From: an uncultured Gammaproteobacteria bacterium
GTDB taxonomy: Bacteria; Pseudomonadota; Gammaproteobacteria; Steroidobacterales; XN24
NCBI GenBank assembly: GCA_937924335.1
Contig: CALDWW010000022.1
Coordinates: 1-61,303 of the forward strand
DNA length: 61,303 nucleotides
Direction: 5' to 3'
Within the stretch, counting starts at the first letter, position 1, and every line of letters begins with the position of its first letter. A program made the translations under genes and the position numbers. Shown here piece after piece: positions 8,246 to 16,429 of the stretch. The notes under the pieces were generated by a model. The model did not search any database. It had not been told where the DNA came from and was given only the letters and a program-made list of their open reading frames with translations.

Positions 8246-8490
8246 GACGCCGTTTCATGGATACATGACAGTTGACGATCGTTGACCGCCGATGGGGATT
8301 CCCCGTGGTCACCGCGCGACTATCGCTGCCCCGCCAAAGGCATATCGCATGGGCCAACGTACTCGCGGTATCGTCCCAGGTCTGCTTTGCCGCGCCAGTC
8401 ACCCAGTTACCAACTTCGACGCAAGGTTTCCGAGGGCAATTAACTGGCCGATCGTGAGGGAAGATCAAACAATTAGCGCGACCACTCAGA

Positions 8491-9327
8491 ATGGCTGATC
8501 AGCCCTTGCTCAGACACGCGCGAACGCGATCCCCATCTCAATTGCTCCAGCTGTTATTTCGGCGCCACTTCAGCCCGTACAGGGCATACCTACGTCGCGA
8601 CCTTCGGATGGTCGTCGTGTTGAATCCGAAGGTTGCGACAACGACATTTCGCAAGGTTCTTCTCGATGCGTTGCAGGTCACTCAGACAAAACCCCAGCTC
8701 GGCCGCATTTGGCCATTCGATTATTCGCGCCGGCATCTGTTTTCGCCGCCAGCCGACTATTTTGATCTGTTTCTGCACCCGCGCCGGTACCGTTTCTCCT
8801 GTTTTGTCAGGAACCCGTATTTCCGTCTCCTTTCAGCCTGGAGGGACAAGTTCAGATTAGATGTGAATGGCATGCCGGCCGCGCGCAGCATGTCACGCGA
8901 ACTGCCCGCCATTAGAAGGTTCGCCAGGGCCAGAAACCTTGCCGGCGCTGGCCATGGTGTGGATGTACCATTCGCGACGTTTGTCGAGTACGTCGAGTCT
9001 CAAAAGGAAGGGGCGCGAAACCACCACTGGGATTCACAATGCTCTGTACTGGCGACAGATCTAGTCGACTATGACGACGTGTATCGAATAGAGACCGAAC
9101 TGGTTCGTGGGATGTCTCAGATTTTTTCGGGATTCGGCCTGCCCGAGGAATGGTTGAGTGGCCGCCTGGCAAGGCCGCTCAACAAGAGCGACAGGACCGT
9201 GGCGCAAGTCTACACCTCAGACCTGGCTGATCGTGTCTATCGTTTGTATCGTAGCGACTTTGAGCAATTCGGCTACGATCACAACTCCTGGCGACAACTG
9301 TCTCCGGACCTTCAAGAAACTCCATGA
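8491..9327 (+). CDS. Sulfotransferase-family protein
   Basis: The 278-residue protein fits the sulfotransferase-2 type. A 5'-phosphosulfate-loop-like motif NPKVATTTF (45-53) follows a beta strand (MVVVLNP), and a 3'-phosphate-binding motif FVRNPYFRLLSAWRDKF starts at 105; a later HHWDSQ matches the conserved H-W-x-x-Q region. Such enzymes move sulfate from PAPS to carbohydrates or other acceptors; the acceptor here is unknown. The P-loop-like segment has V-A-T where many members have T-A-G, a mild deviation. The gene stands alone, with a 245-bp gap before it in which nothing is seen, and is lower in GC than later genes. Confidence 0.75.
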   Translation: MADQPLLRHARTRSPSQLLQLLFRRHFSPYRAYLRRDLRMVVVLNPKVATTTFRKVLLDALQVTQTKPQLGRIWPFDYSRRHLFSPPADYFDLFLHPRRYRFSCFVRNPYFRLLSAWRDKFRLDVNGMPAARSMSRELPAIRRFARARNLAGAGHGVDVPFATFVEYVESQKEGARNHHWDSQCSVLATDLVDYDDVYRIETELVRGMSQIFSGFGLPEEWLSGRLARPLNKSDRTVAQVYTSDLADRVYRLYRSDFEQFGYDHNSWRQLSPDLQETP

Positions 9328-9698
9328 CACTGTGCTTGCCGATTGGCGGGATCAGGCACCTGCCAAGGCGAAACATGTTCCTCGAAGTCTGCCGCTGCCG
9401 CGGTGCAGCATGCTTGCAGAGCTATCTCGGGCATGACACCGAATCGATGTCAATGCGCTAAAAGTAGGGTGTGTCCACATCTTTGCCTCGTGTTAATAAG
9501 AGTGTTGGGGCAGAAGATTTGGTCTATCTTTACCCGAGTGGGCCGCACTCCGGCGCGCTCGGCGAGGGACAAGTCTCCGGCCTGTGGCGATAGGCTGCGG
9601 AAATTGAAATCCGAGTCGGGACTGACTTTGAACCGATAGTCAGCGCCCCGGGCAGCCCACAATAAGAATCTGACGACGAGACCAAAGGGGGCGTCAAC
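9328..9698. other. Intergenic region upstream of the TRAP operon
   Basis: No protein or RNA gene is supported in these 371 bp. The right end holds a good ribosome site, AAAGGGGG at 9684-9691, seven bases before the ATG of the binding-protein gene. The operon promoter must lie here, but no convincing -35/-10 pair stands out. This stretch is also where composition rises to the higher GC typical of the rest of the window. Confidence 0.4.
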
Positions 9699-10685
9699 AT
9701 GAGAACTCTTCGCAAGAGCCTGGCTCTGATGCTGGGCATTTTCGGCCTTACGCTGGTAACCGCGACCGCGCTCGGCCTCGACAGGCTGGCCTTCTCCGGC
9801 GGCCCGGAAGGCGGCACCTTCCAGTATTTCTCCAACGGCATCGCGATCCGACTCTCCAAGAACATCGATGACGTGGAGGTTTCCAACATGGCTTCGGCGG
9901 GTTCGTTGGAGAATCTGCGCCGTGTGAACTCCGGTGAGGCGGACTTCGGTATCGTCTACTCCGGCGACACCTTCCTGGGCAGGAACGGACGCCTGACGAA
10001 CGACACCCGCAAGTACCCGAACGTCCATGCGATGTCTTTCCTCTACGGGGCGCCCGCTCATCTGATCGTGAAGGCCGACAGCGGCATCGAGAAGGTCGCA
10101 GATCTTGAAGGCAAGCGCATCGCCGTCGGCGGTGCCGGGTCAGGCGCTGCCGGTGCGGCAGAGAGGTATTTCTCGTCGCTTGGCCTGTGGGACAAGATGA
10201 ACGTGGAGTTCCTCGGCTATTCAAAGGCCGCATCCGCACTCGGCGACAACCTGATCGACGCATTCTGGGTGTTCGCCGGTTTTCCGAATTCTTCCGTTAT
10301 CCAGGCGGCTGCAAGCAACAAGATCAAGATCCTGAGTGTGGTCGAAGCAGGGCAGGCAGCCGGCTTCTTCGACGACTATCCGTTCTATACCCAACTGACC
10401 ATTCCGGCTGGCACCTACAGCGGAGTGGACTATGACGTGTCCTCCTTCCAGGACTCTGCCCTTTGGGTGGCCGGCGCACACGTGAAGGCGCAGACCGTCC
10501 ATGCCGCACTGGCCGACGTCTACTCCGACGAGGGCCTCGCCTACATGATCAAGGTAAAGAGCACGGCGAAGGCCATGGCGGTCGAGAAAGGGCTGGACGG
10601 CATCGTCACCCCGATCCATGAGGGTGCCGAGATGTTCTGGAAAGAGAAGGGCCTCGAGATATCGGCAGCGCAGAGCGCTCGTTGA
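9699..10685 (+). CDS. TAXI-family TRAP transporter solute-binding protein
   Basis: The 328-residue periplasmic protein has a signal peptide (residues 1-26, ending ATALG) and the TAXI signature region: FSGGPEGGTFQYFSNGIA, then SAGSLENLRRVNSGEADFGIVYSG (residues ~66-89 region), and VADLEGKRIAVGGAGSGA. TAXI proteins capture a solute, in known cases glutamate or other organic acids, and deliver it to a fused TRAP permease; the ligand here is unknown. ATG 9699 has AAAGGGGG upstream. The permease gene begins 40 bp downstream in the same direction, so the two form one operon with the stress protein and possibly the porin. Confidence 0.92.
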   Translation: MRTLRKSLALMLGIFGLTLVTATALGLDRLAFSGGPEGGTFQYFSNGIAIRLSKNIDDVEVSNMASAGSLENLRRVNSGEADFGIVYSGDTFLGRNGRLTNDTRKYPNVHAMSFLYGAPAHLIVKADSGIEKVADLEGKRIAVGGAGSGAAGAAERYFSSLGLWDKMNVEFLGYSKAASALGDNLIDAFWVFAGFPNSSVIQAAASNKIKILSVVEAGQAAGFFDDYPFYTQLTIPAGTYSGVDYDVSSFQDSALWVAGAHVKAQTVHAALADVYSDEGLAYMIKVKSTAKAMAVEKGLDGIVTPIHEGAEMFWKEKGLEISAAQSAR

Positions 10686-10725
10686 TCAGGATAGTGTAGA
10701 ACCGCGATTCGCCGGGGGGCGCTGA

Positions 10726-13158
10726 ATGACCGCACCCGAAGACAACGCCCTGCAGGACCTCGACGCCGAGCAGAAGAATAAGGTCAAGGAAATCCTTGAG
10801 AAGGACTCCGCCAGCGGGCGGAGTCCTTCCGGCCTCTGGAAGTGGATCGTCGCCCTGCTGGGCGGCGGGATGGTCATCTTCTACTTCTACACGGCAGGCC
10901 TGGCTTCGGTAGCCACCCAATATCACCGGGGGGTCTACGTCCTCGTCACCTACGTTCTGGTCTTCCTGCTCTATCCGACAGGTAGCAGGTGGCTGAAGTA
11001 CGTGCTCGCTATCCTGCTGGGCGCGCTGGTGGCCGGATTCCTCGACGCGCTGCTCTTCTATCCGGACACCATCACTTTCCATACCCGACTCCTGGAGATC
11101 GGCGCGGCCTGGAGCGCCTCGGGCGCAGGCGCCGGTATCGCCTCCCTGATGGGCATGCCGGTCCTGGTCGCCGGAACGCTTGGCATCGCCGCCGTCGTAT
11201 TACTGACAGATCGCTGGATGGAGGCTCGCTGGCCGCAGAACCCGGTCTTGTCCGACGTCCTGTTCGCCTTGATCAGTGCTTCTCTTGTCTATTACTGGAT
11301 CCACGAATTCGAGGCGCTGAACTACCGGGCCGGAGCGGAAACCGAGCTGGACGCCCTAGTCAGCGTGGCCGGCATCCTGATCTCGCTGGAGGTCTGCCGC
11401 CGGGTCCTCGGCTGGTCCATGACGATCATCGGCGTATTGATGATCTGTTATGCCTACTTCGGGCCCTACATGCCCGAGACCATCGCGCACCGCGGATTCG
11501 GCATCGAGCGGCTGGCGACCGCCCTGTACCTGACGACGAATGGCGTCTTCGGCGTTATGGCCAACGTGCTGGCCACCTACGTGATCCTGTTCATATTCTT
11601 CGGCGCCTTCCTGCACAAGTCGGGCGCCGGGCGATTCTTTATCGACCTGCCCATGGCGGCCGCCGGCCACAGCACCGGCGGCCCGGCCAAGGTCGCGGTG
11701 GTCGCCTCGGCCCTGTTCGGCTCGGTGTCGGGCAGCGCCATCGCCAACACGGTATCGACCGGCGCGTTCACCATACCGCTGATGAAACGGGCCGGGTTCC
11801 GCTCACATGTGGCGGGCGCCATCGAGCCCTCGGCTTCGATCGGCGGTATGTTCATGCCGCCCATCATGGGGGCAGGCGGTTTCCTGATGGCGGAGCTGAC
11901 CGAAACGCCCTACTCCCACATCATGCTGATCGCCATCTTCCCGGCGGTGCTGTATTTCTTCTCGGTCTTCGCGATGATTCATTTCGAGGCCCTGAAGCAC
12001 AACATCCGTGGTCTCGACGATCCGGATATGCCGCACTGGAAGGAAGTGCTGAAGAAGGAGTGGTACTTCTCCCTGCCGCTGGTGATCATCACCATCCTCA
12101 TGGTCATGGGCTATTCGCCCGGCTTCTCCGCCTTCTGGGCGACCCTGTCCTGCATCGCGATCAGCTGGGTCAAGAAAGAGACCCGCATGGGCCCGAAGGA
12201 GATCTGGGAGGCGATTCAGACCGGCGCTCGGAATACGCTCATCATCGGCGCAACCGTCGGTGTCATCGGTGTCATCGTCGGCACCATCTCACTGACCGGC
12301 ATCGGCCTGAAGTTTTCCGAGATCATCATCTCAGCGGCCGGCGGCCACCTGCTGGCGGCAGTGCTGCTGATCGCGCTCGCCTCCCTGGTTCTCGGCATGG
12401 GCGTCCCCGTGACCGCCGCCTACCTGATCGTCGCGGTACTGGCCGTGCCGCCCCTGATGGAGATGGGCGTCGCCCTGATCGCCGCTCACATGATCGTCTA
12501 CTGGTTCAGCCAGGACTCGAATATCACCCCGCCTGTCTGCGTCGCGGCCTATGCGGGTGCCGCCATCGCCGGTTCGGATCCATGGAAGACCGGCTGGACC
12601 GCGTTCAAGTTCGCCAAACTGCTGTACGTGGTGCCGCTGCTGTTCGCCTATACCCCGCAGATTCTTTTCGAGGGCAAACCGCTGGTCGCCCCGGAGATCA
12701 ACGACCCCATCATGGGCGGCATGGTGCTGGAGTTCAAAGTCGAACCCGGTGACTCCGTGAGCACCGGAGATCCGATCCTGAAGATCATGGACGGCGAGGA
12801 GATTCGCGAGATCGGCGCCAGCCGCGACGGCGTCATCGATGAATTCACGGTCGCCGGCGGGAGCTACATCGAGAGTGGCGCGGTGATCGCGGAAACCTCG
12901 GCCCTGCCGTCTGCAGTCTTCTCGTCCATGTTCTCGGCCGTTCTGGGTACGCTGGCATTCTCGGCGCTGACGATGGGCTACTTCATCCGCAGGACCAACA
13001 TTATCGAGTGGCTGGTCCTGGCCGTGGCCACGGTCCTGCTCTACTGGCCGACCCTGGTTACGGATGGCGCCGGCCTGCTGATGGTCACGGCGGTCTATCT
13101 GAGCCAGAAGGCCAGGAACAAGCGGGACGCCGCACAGCCGGCAAGCGCCGGCGGATAA
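10726..13158 (+). CDS. Fused TRAP transporter permease (4TM-12TM) with inserted biotinyl/lipoyl-like domain
   Basis: The 810-residue inner-membrane protein combines the small (DctQ-like) and large (DctM-like) TRAP subunits, as usual for TAXI systems. Signature stretches include GAFLHKSGAGRFFIDLP, GGPAKVAVVASALFGSVSGS and SIGGMFMPPIMGAGGF. Near residues 655-735, between the last DctM helices and two extra C-terminal helices, lies a barrel-sandwich-like domain (NDPIMGGMVLEFKVEPGD, SVSTGDPILKI, RDGVIDEFTVAGGSYIESGAVIAE). It lacks the EAMKM-type lysine used for biotin or lipoate attachment. Transport should be driven by Na+ or H+ coupling. The start is ATG 10726. Confidence 0.9.
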   Translation: MTAPEDNALQDLDAEQKNKVKEILEKDSASGRSPSGLWKWIVALLGGGMVIFYFYTAGLASVATQYHRGVYVLVTYVLVFLLYPTGSRWLKYVLAILLGALVAGFLDALLFYPDTITFHTRLLEIGAAWSASGAGAGIASLMGMPVLVAGTLGIAAVVLLTDRWMEARWPQNPVLSDVLFALISASLVYYWIHEFEALNYRAGAETELDALVSVAGILISLEVCRRVLGWSMTIIGVLMICYAYFGPYMPETIAHRGFGIERLATALYLTTNGVFGVMANVLATYVILFIFFGAFLHKSGAGRFFIDLPMAAAGHSTGGPAKVAVVASALFGSVSGSAIANTVSTGAFTIPLMKRAGFRSHVAGAIEPSASIGGMFMPPIMGAGGFLMAELTETPYSHIMLIAIFPAVLYFFSVFAMIHFEALKHNIRGLDDPDMPHWKEVLKKEWYFSLPLVIITILMVMGYSPGFSAFWATLSCIAISWVKKETRMGPKEIWEAIQTGARNTLIIGATVGVIGVIVGTISLTGIGLKFSEIIISAAGGHLLAAVLLIALASLVLGMGVPVTAAYLIVAVLAVPPLMEMGVALIAAHMIVYWFSQDSNITPPVCVAAYAGAAIAGSDPWKTGWTAFKFAKLLYVVPLLFAYTPQILFEGKPLVAPEINDPIMGGMVLEFKVEPGDSVSTGDPILKIMDGEEIREIGASRDGVIDEFTVAGGSYIESGAVIAETSALPSAVFSSMFSAVLGTLAFSALTMGYFIRRTNIIEWLVLAVATVLLYWPTLVTDGAGLLMVTAVYLSQKARNKRDAAQPASAGG

Positions 13159-13185
13159 TTTGACAGCCAAGGGGATAAGCCAGCG

Positions 13186-13719
13186 ATGAGCGCAGAGACA
13201 AGCCGGGTGGCGCTGCCTGAGATCAGGACCATCCTATATTGCACCACGCTGGGGCCGCACGCGCCTTACGTTTTCGGTTACGCCTGCACCCTGGCCGACC
13301 GGCTCGGGGCTCGTATCGTGGCGCTGCACGTCGTGGAATCACTCAACAAGAAACAGAAAGCCCTGGTCGAGGGCTATAGCGGGCAGGGCAGCCTGGCGAA
13401 TCTGATCTCCGAGGCCCATGATCGAGCCTCCCGGCAGCTGCCCGAGCACATGAAGAATACCCTCGCGCCAGTCGCGGGCGAGGATCTCTGGGACAGGATC
13501 GTCCAGCAGGTGATTATTGCGGAAGGGCGCAGCAGCCGGCAGATCCTGAAGCATGTCGAATCGACCAATGCCGACATGGTCGTCGTCGGCGCCCATACCG
13601 AATCGTCTGTCATCGACCGGATGATCGGCAGTACAGCCCGGACTCTGGTCAAGAGTTGCCCGGTCCCCGTGCTCACGGTTCAGGTGCCCAGTGGTCTTAA
13701 CGAGACACATGAACTATAA
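13186..13719 (+). CDS. Universal stress protein (UspA family), TRAP-associated
   Basis: The 177-residue cytoplasmic protein has the Usp fold: a first strand IRTILYCTTLGPHA, then VVALHVVES-like and the C-terminal MVVVGAHTESSVIDRMIGSTA and CPVPVLTV. ATP-binding members have G-x2-G-x9-G-S/T; here the second glycine is threonine (GAHT), so nucleotide binding is uncertain. It starts 28 bp after the permease, with AAGGGGAT upstream of the ATG, and belongs to the TRAP operon. A Usp protein (TeaD) encoded beside the Halomonas ectoine TRAP system is known to affect transporter activity, so a similar role is likely. Confidence 0.85.
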   Translation: MSAETSRVALPEIRTILYCTTLGPHAPYVFGYACTLADRLGARIVALHVVESLNKKQKALVEGYSGQGSLANLISEAHDRASRQLPEHMKNTLAPVAGEDLWDRIVQQVIIAEGRSSRQILKHVESTNADMVVVGAHTESSVIDRMIGSTARTLVKSCPVPVLTVQVPSGLNETHEL

Positions 13720-13726
13720 TCCCCAC

Positions 13727-13772
13727 TAGACTTTTGGCTAATTGTGTGGGTTTTTTCCAACAATTAGACTTT
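13727..13772. promoter_or_regulatory. Porin upstream region with direct and inverted repeats
   Basis: TAGACTTT occurs twice, at 13727-13734 and 13765-13772, 38 bp apart. Between and overlapping them are CTAATTGT (13738-13745) and its reverse complement ACAATTAG (13760-13767), with a T6 run in the loop. These could be regulator sites or a hairpin that modulates read-through from the TRAP operon into the porin gene. The reverse complement of TAGACTTT (AAAGTCTA) shares its GTCTA core with repeats upstream of acs. Confidence 0.4.
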
Positions 13773-13808
13773 GTACGAATGACCCGTTGTGGGTCAGGGA
13801 GAATAGAA

Positions 13809-15020
13809 ATGAAGACACCGAGAATTGCATTGTTGGCAGGCGTCGCCGCTGGCCTTGTGGTCGGTAGCCCCGCCTGGGCAGGCGCCAAGCTCAAAATCGA
13901 TGACGAATCGTCCATCGATCTGGGCTTCCGCGTACAGGCTCTGACGATCTTTACCGACAAGGATCTGGATGGTGACGGCAGCTTCGACGACGAAACCGAT
14001 TTCCGTGTGCGTCGGGCCCGCTTCCGCCTGAAAGGCACGGTCAACAAGTACATGAGCGCATTTATCCAGACGGATGCGGGTTCAGAGTCCGGCGGCTCCG
14101 GCACTGACATGCGCATCATCGACAGCTGGGTCAACCTGAAGTACAACAACTGGGTGCAGGGCTTCTTCGGTCAGCACATGGCCCCCTCCTCGCGTATGGC
14201 GACCACGTCCTCGGGCGCGCTGATGACCATCGACCGTCCGAACAACAACACCAAGAATCTGACCTGGGGTGCCCGCGCAACCAACCGCTTCGCTACCGCC
14301 ACCTACGCCGACTCCAATGACGGGGCCATTTCGGGACCCAACGCGGTCCGCGACGTGGGTGCCACGTTCTTCGGCACCGGTTCGTTCAGCGACACGATGC
14401 ATCTCAAGTACTACGCCGGTGTCTATGATGGCGTGCAGAACGCCACTGACACGGACGACGACAATCTGCGCACGACGGTCCGCGCCCAGATGAACTTCTT
14501 CGACGCTGAGCCGGGCTACTTCAACAGCTCGACTTACCTCGGCAAGAAGAAGACCATCGCCATTGGCGCCTCCTTCGAAGCTCAGGATGAAGTCCAGAAC
14601 ACCTTCGACGCCGCCGGTGTCGTAAACGGTGCAGGCGACTACGAGTACTACAGCGTAGACGCTTTCGTCGAGTGGCCGCTGGGCCCCGGCTCACTCACCG
14701 CAGAAGCCGCCTTCTCTGACCTGGATCTGGATGACGCGACCGCCGCAGCTACCCAGTCCCAGGGTGACGGCTACTACTTCCAGGCCGGCTACTACATCAA
14801 CCAGTGGCAGCCGTGGTTCGAGTACGAGGAGTGGGACGGCGATGCCGACAGCGACCTCGGCGACTACGACTCCTTCCGGATCGGCGTGAGCTACTTCCTG
14901 AAGGGCCACAACGCCAATATCAAGCTGGGCTACGAGAGTTTCTCGCCTGACCAGAACTTCACCGGCACGAACGAAGACGAGATCGAGACCATCGTGCTGG
15001 GCTTGTACACGACCTACTGA
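13809..15020 (+). CDS. Outer-membrane porin, OprO/OprP-like
   Basis: The 403-residue protein has a clear signal peptide (MKTPRIALLAG to SPAWA, about 24 residues) and then an acidic, aromatic, beta-rich sequence with alternating residues (FRVRRARFRLKGTVN, YFQAGYYINQWQPWFEYEEW) typical of phosphate-selective-porin-like 16-strand barrels. It ends in an aromatic C-terminal residue (TTY), as outer-membrane proteins do. It probably lets the TRAP substrate cross the outer membrane. ATG 13809 is chosen for the signal peptide and the GGGAGA ribosome site upstream; an open frame further upstream is ignored. A strong terminator follows. Confidence 0.88.
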   Translation: MKTPRIALLAGVAAGLVVGSPAWAGAKLKIDDESSIDLGFRVQALTIFTDKDLDGDGSFDDETDFRVRRARFRLKGTVNKYMSAFIQTDAGSESGGSGTDMRIIDSWVNLKYNNWVQGFFGQHMAPSSRMATTSSGALMTIDRPNNNTKNLTWGARATNRFATATYADSNDGAISGPNAVRDVGATFFGTGSFSDTMHLKYYAGVYDGVQNATDTDDDNLRTTVRAQMNFFDAEPGYFNSSTYLGKKKTIAIGASFEAQDEVQNTFDAAGVVNGAGDYEYYSVDAFVEWPLGPGSLTAEAAFSDLDLDDATAAATQSQGDGYYFQAGYYINQWQPWFEYEEWDGDADSDLGDYDSFRIGVSYFLKGHNANIKLGYESFSPDQNFTGTNEDEIETIVLGLYTTY

Positions 15021-15053
15021 TCATAAGGTCCTAAACAAGTCCTGAAGAATGCG

Positions 15054-15088
15054 GGCCCCCGTCGGCAACGGCGGGGGCCTTTTTCTTT
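15054..15088 (+). terminator. Rho-independent terminator after the porin gene
   Basis: GGCCCCCG (15054-15061) pairs with CGGGGGCC (15072-15079) across a 10-nt loop and is followed by TTTTTCTTT. It ends the TRAP-porin transcription unit. Confidence 0.9.
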
Positions 15089-15215
15089 GGCCGGCCGGTC
15101 ACGGCTTGGCAGAAGGCCCTGGCCCGGCTAAGGTTGCCCGGCCAGCTAACGGGGCAGGCTCGCATCTGCGGACCCCGGGCCGGGGATCCGGTCGCCGATC
15201 GGGTGGAGGATGGGT

Positions 15216-16241
15216 ATGACACAAAGGGCTTCGAACATCGTCACATCGGTGGCTCTGCTGTGCTCGTTCATGGCCGCGCCGCCCGCGGCTTTGGGCCAGA
15301 CAGGGTCCCCACAGGCCTCCGACCCCGTGGTCAACGACGTGGTCCGCATGCTCGAGGTGGGCATCGAGGCGGAGCTGATCCTGCAATGGCTGGAATCCAG
15401 CGGCAGGCGCCCGGCGCCGCTGAGCGCGGATGACGTCATCGCGCTCTCCCAGGCCCAGGCGCCGAAGCAGCTGATCCAGACGCTTCTGGACATGGCGGCG
15501 CTGCCGCCGCCTGCCGTCGTCTCGGCCCCTCCGACCCAGACTCCGGCCGCACCAGGGGTGCCGGCTCCCGTCCAGCCTGGCGTGGCAACGGCCGATGGCG
15601 AGTGCTGCATGGTGGATTTCTCGGTGGAGTACCGGGTCAGCGAGGACAAGGAAGGCGAGGAGCTCGAGCAGCCGGGCCGCGACCTGTTCGTCTACCTGGA
15701 CGGCCGCTTCCTGGCCAGGTTCCAGTCCCTGGGCAATATTGATCTCAGGGGCCCGGCAGGCCTCAAGGTCCGAGTCGCACCCGGGGCCCACACGCTGAGA
15801 CTGACTCGCGAGCTGCATACCGAGGCCGGTGGCCGCAAAAACCCCGGCGCCTGGAACCACGAGACCACTGTCAGCCCGGCGGCCATCGGCTTCCGGGTAG
15901 AGCCTGGTGCCAACTGGAACATGGATCTACGCTGGATCCAGAGTGAGTTCTCCACGAGACGCCCGCTCACATGGCGATGGTCGCGCGACGGGGTCGAGGT
16001 CGCGGGACAGGAGCGCGTGGGCGCGTTCCGCGAGGAATGGCCCTATCTGTGCGAAGACGCGCAAGCCAGCCTCGATGCGGGCACCATGTCGGGTTGGCGG
16101 GCGAAGGACCGCCTCAAGAACTGCGTCACCTGGGACTCGCTGTGGCCGGACGGCGTCCAGACCACCCGCGCCCAGGTCCTGGATACGCTGCGCCAGGATG
16201 ATTTCGACCCGCCGATCAGAAGCGTCGGGCGGATCGACTAA
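15216..16241 (+). CDS. Exported protein of unknown function
   Basis: I do not recognise a family. The 341-residue protein has a signal peptide (about residues 1-27, ending AALGQ), a helical part (DVVRMLEVGIEAELILQWLES, about 40-60, and a second helix pair to 95), a Pro/Ala-rich linker (about 98-125), then a beta-rich region with GRDLFVYLDGRFLARF and APGAHTLRLTRE that resembles a PEGA-like surface module. GGAGG at 15205-15209 points to ATG 15216 rather than the in-frame ATG at 15210. It stands alone after the porin terminator. A role in the envelope is likely. Confidence 0.65.
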   Translation: MTQRASNIVTSVALLCSFMAAPPAALGQTGSPQASDPVVNDVVRMLEVGIEAELILQWLESSGRRPAPLSADDVIALSQAQAPKQLIQTLLDMAALPPPAVVSAPPTQTPAAPGVPAPVQPGVATADGECCMVDFSVEYRVSEDKEGEELEQPGRDLFVYLDGRFLARFQSLGNIDLRGPAGLKVRVAPGAHTLRLTRELHTEAGGRKNPGAWNHETTVSPAAIGFRVEPGANWNMDLRWIQSEFSTRRPLTWRWSRDGVEVAGQERVGAFREEWPYLCEDAQASLDAGTMSGWRAKDRLKNCVTWDSLWPDGVQTTRAQVLDTLRQDDFDPPIRSVGRID

Positions 16242-16429
16242 AGCCTCGAAGCACGCCAAGCCATAGCCACAGCCAGCACGCTTGTCCGGGCCGATGAGTC
16301 TCGGCAATCGATCAGCCGGCGGACGCGCCCGGTTGCGTGGCCGGATCTGCCTCGCCGGAGCCTCCTGCGAGGCCACTCATCCCATGGTGGCATTGACAGG
16401 AGCGCGGAGGTCTATCCAATCTGGTTGCC

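Noticed and set aside
9343..9639. A 98-codon open frame between the sulfotransferase and the TRAP operon
   Set aside because: No ribosome site, no domain, and composition unlike neighbouring genes.
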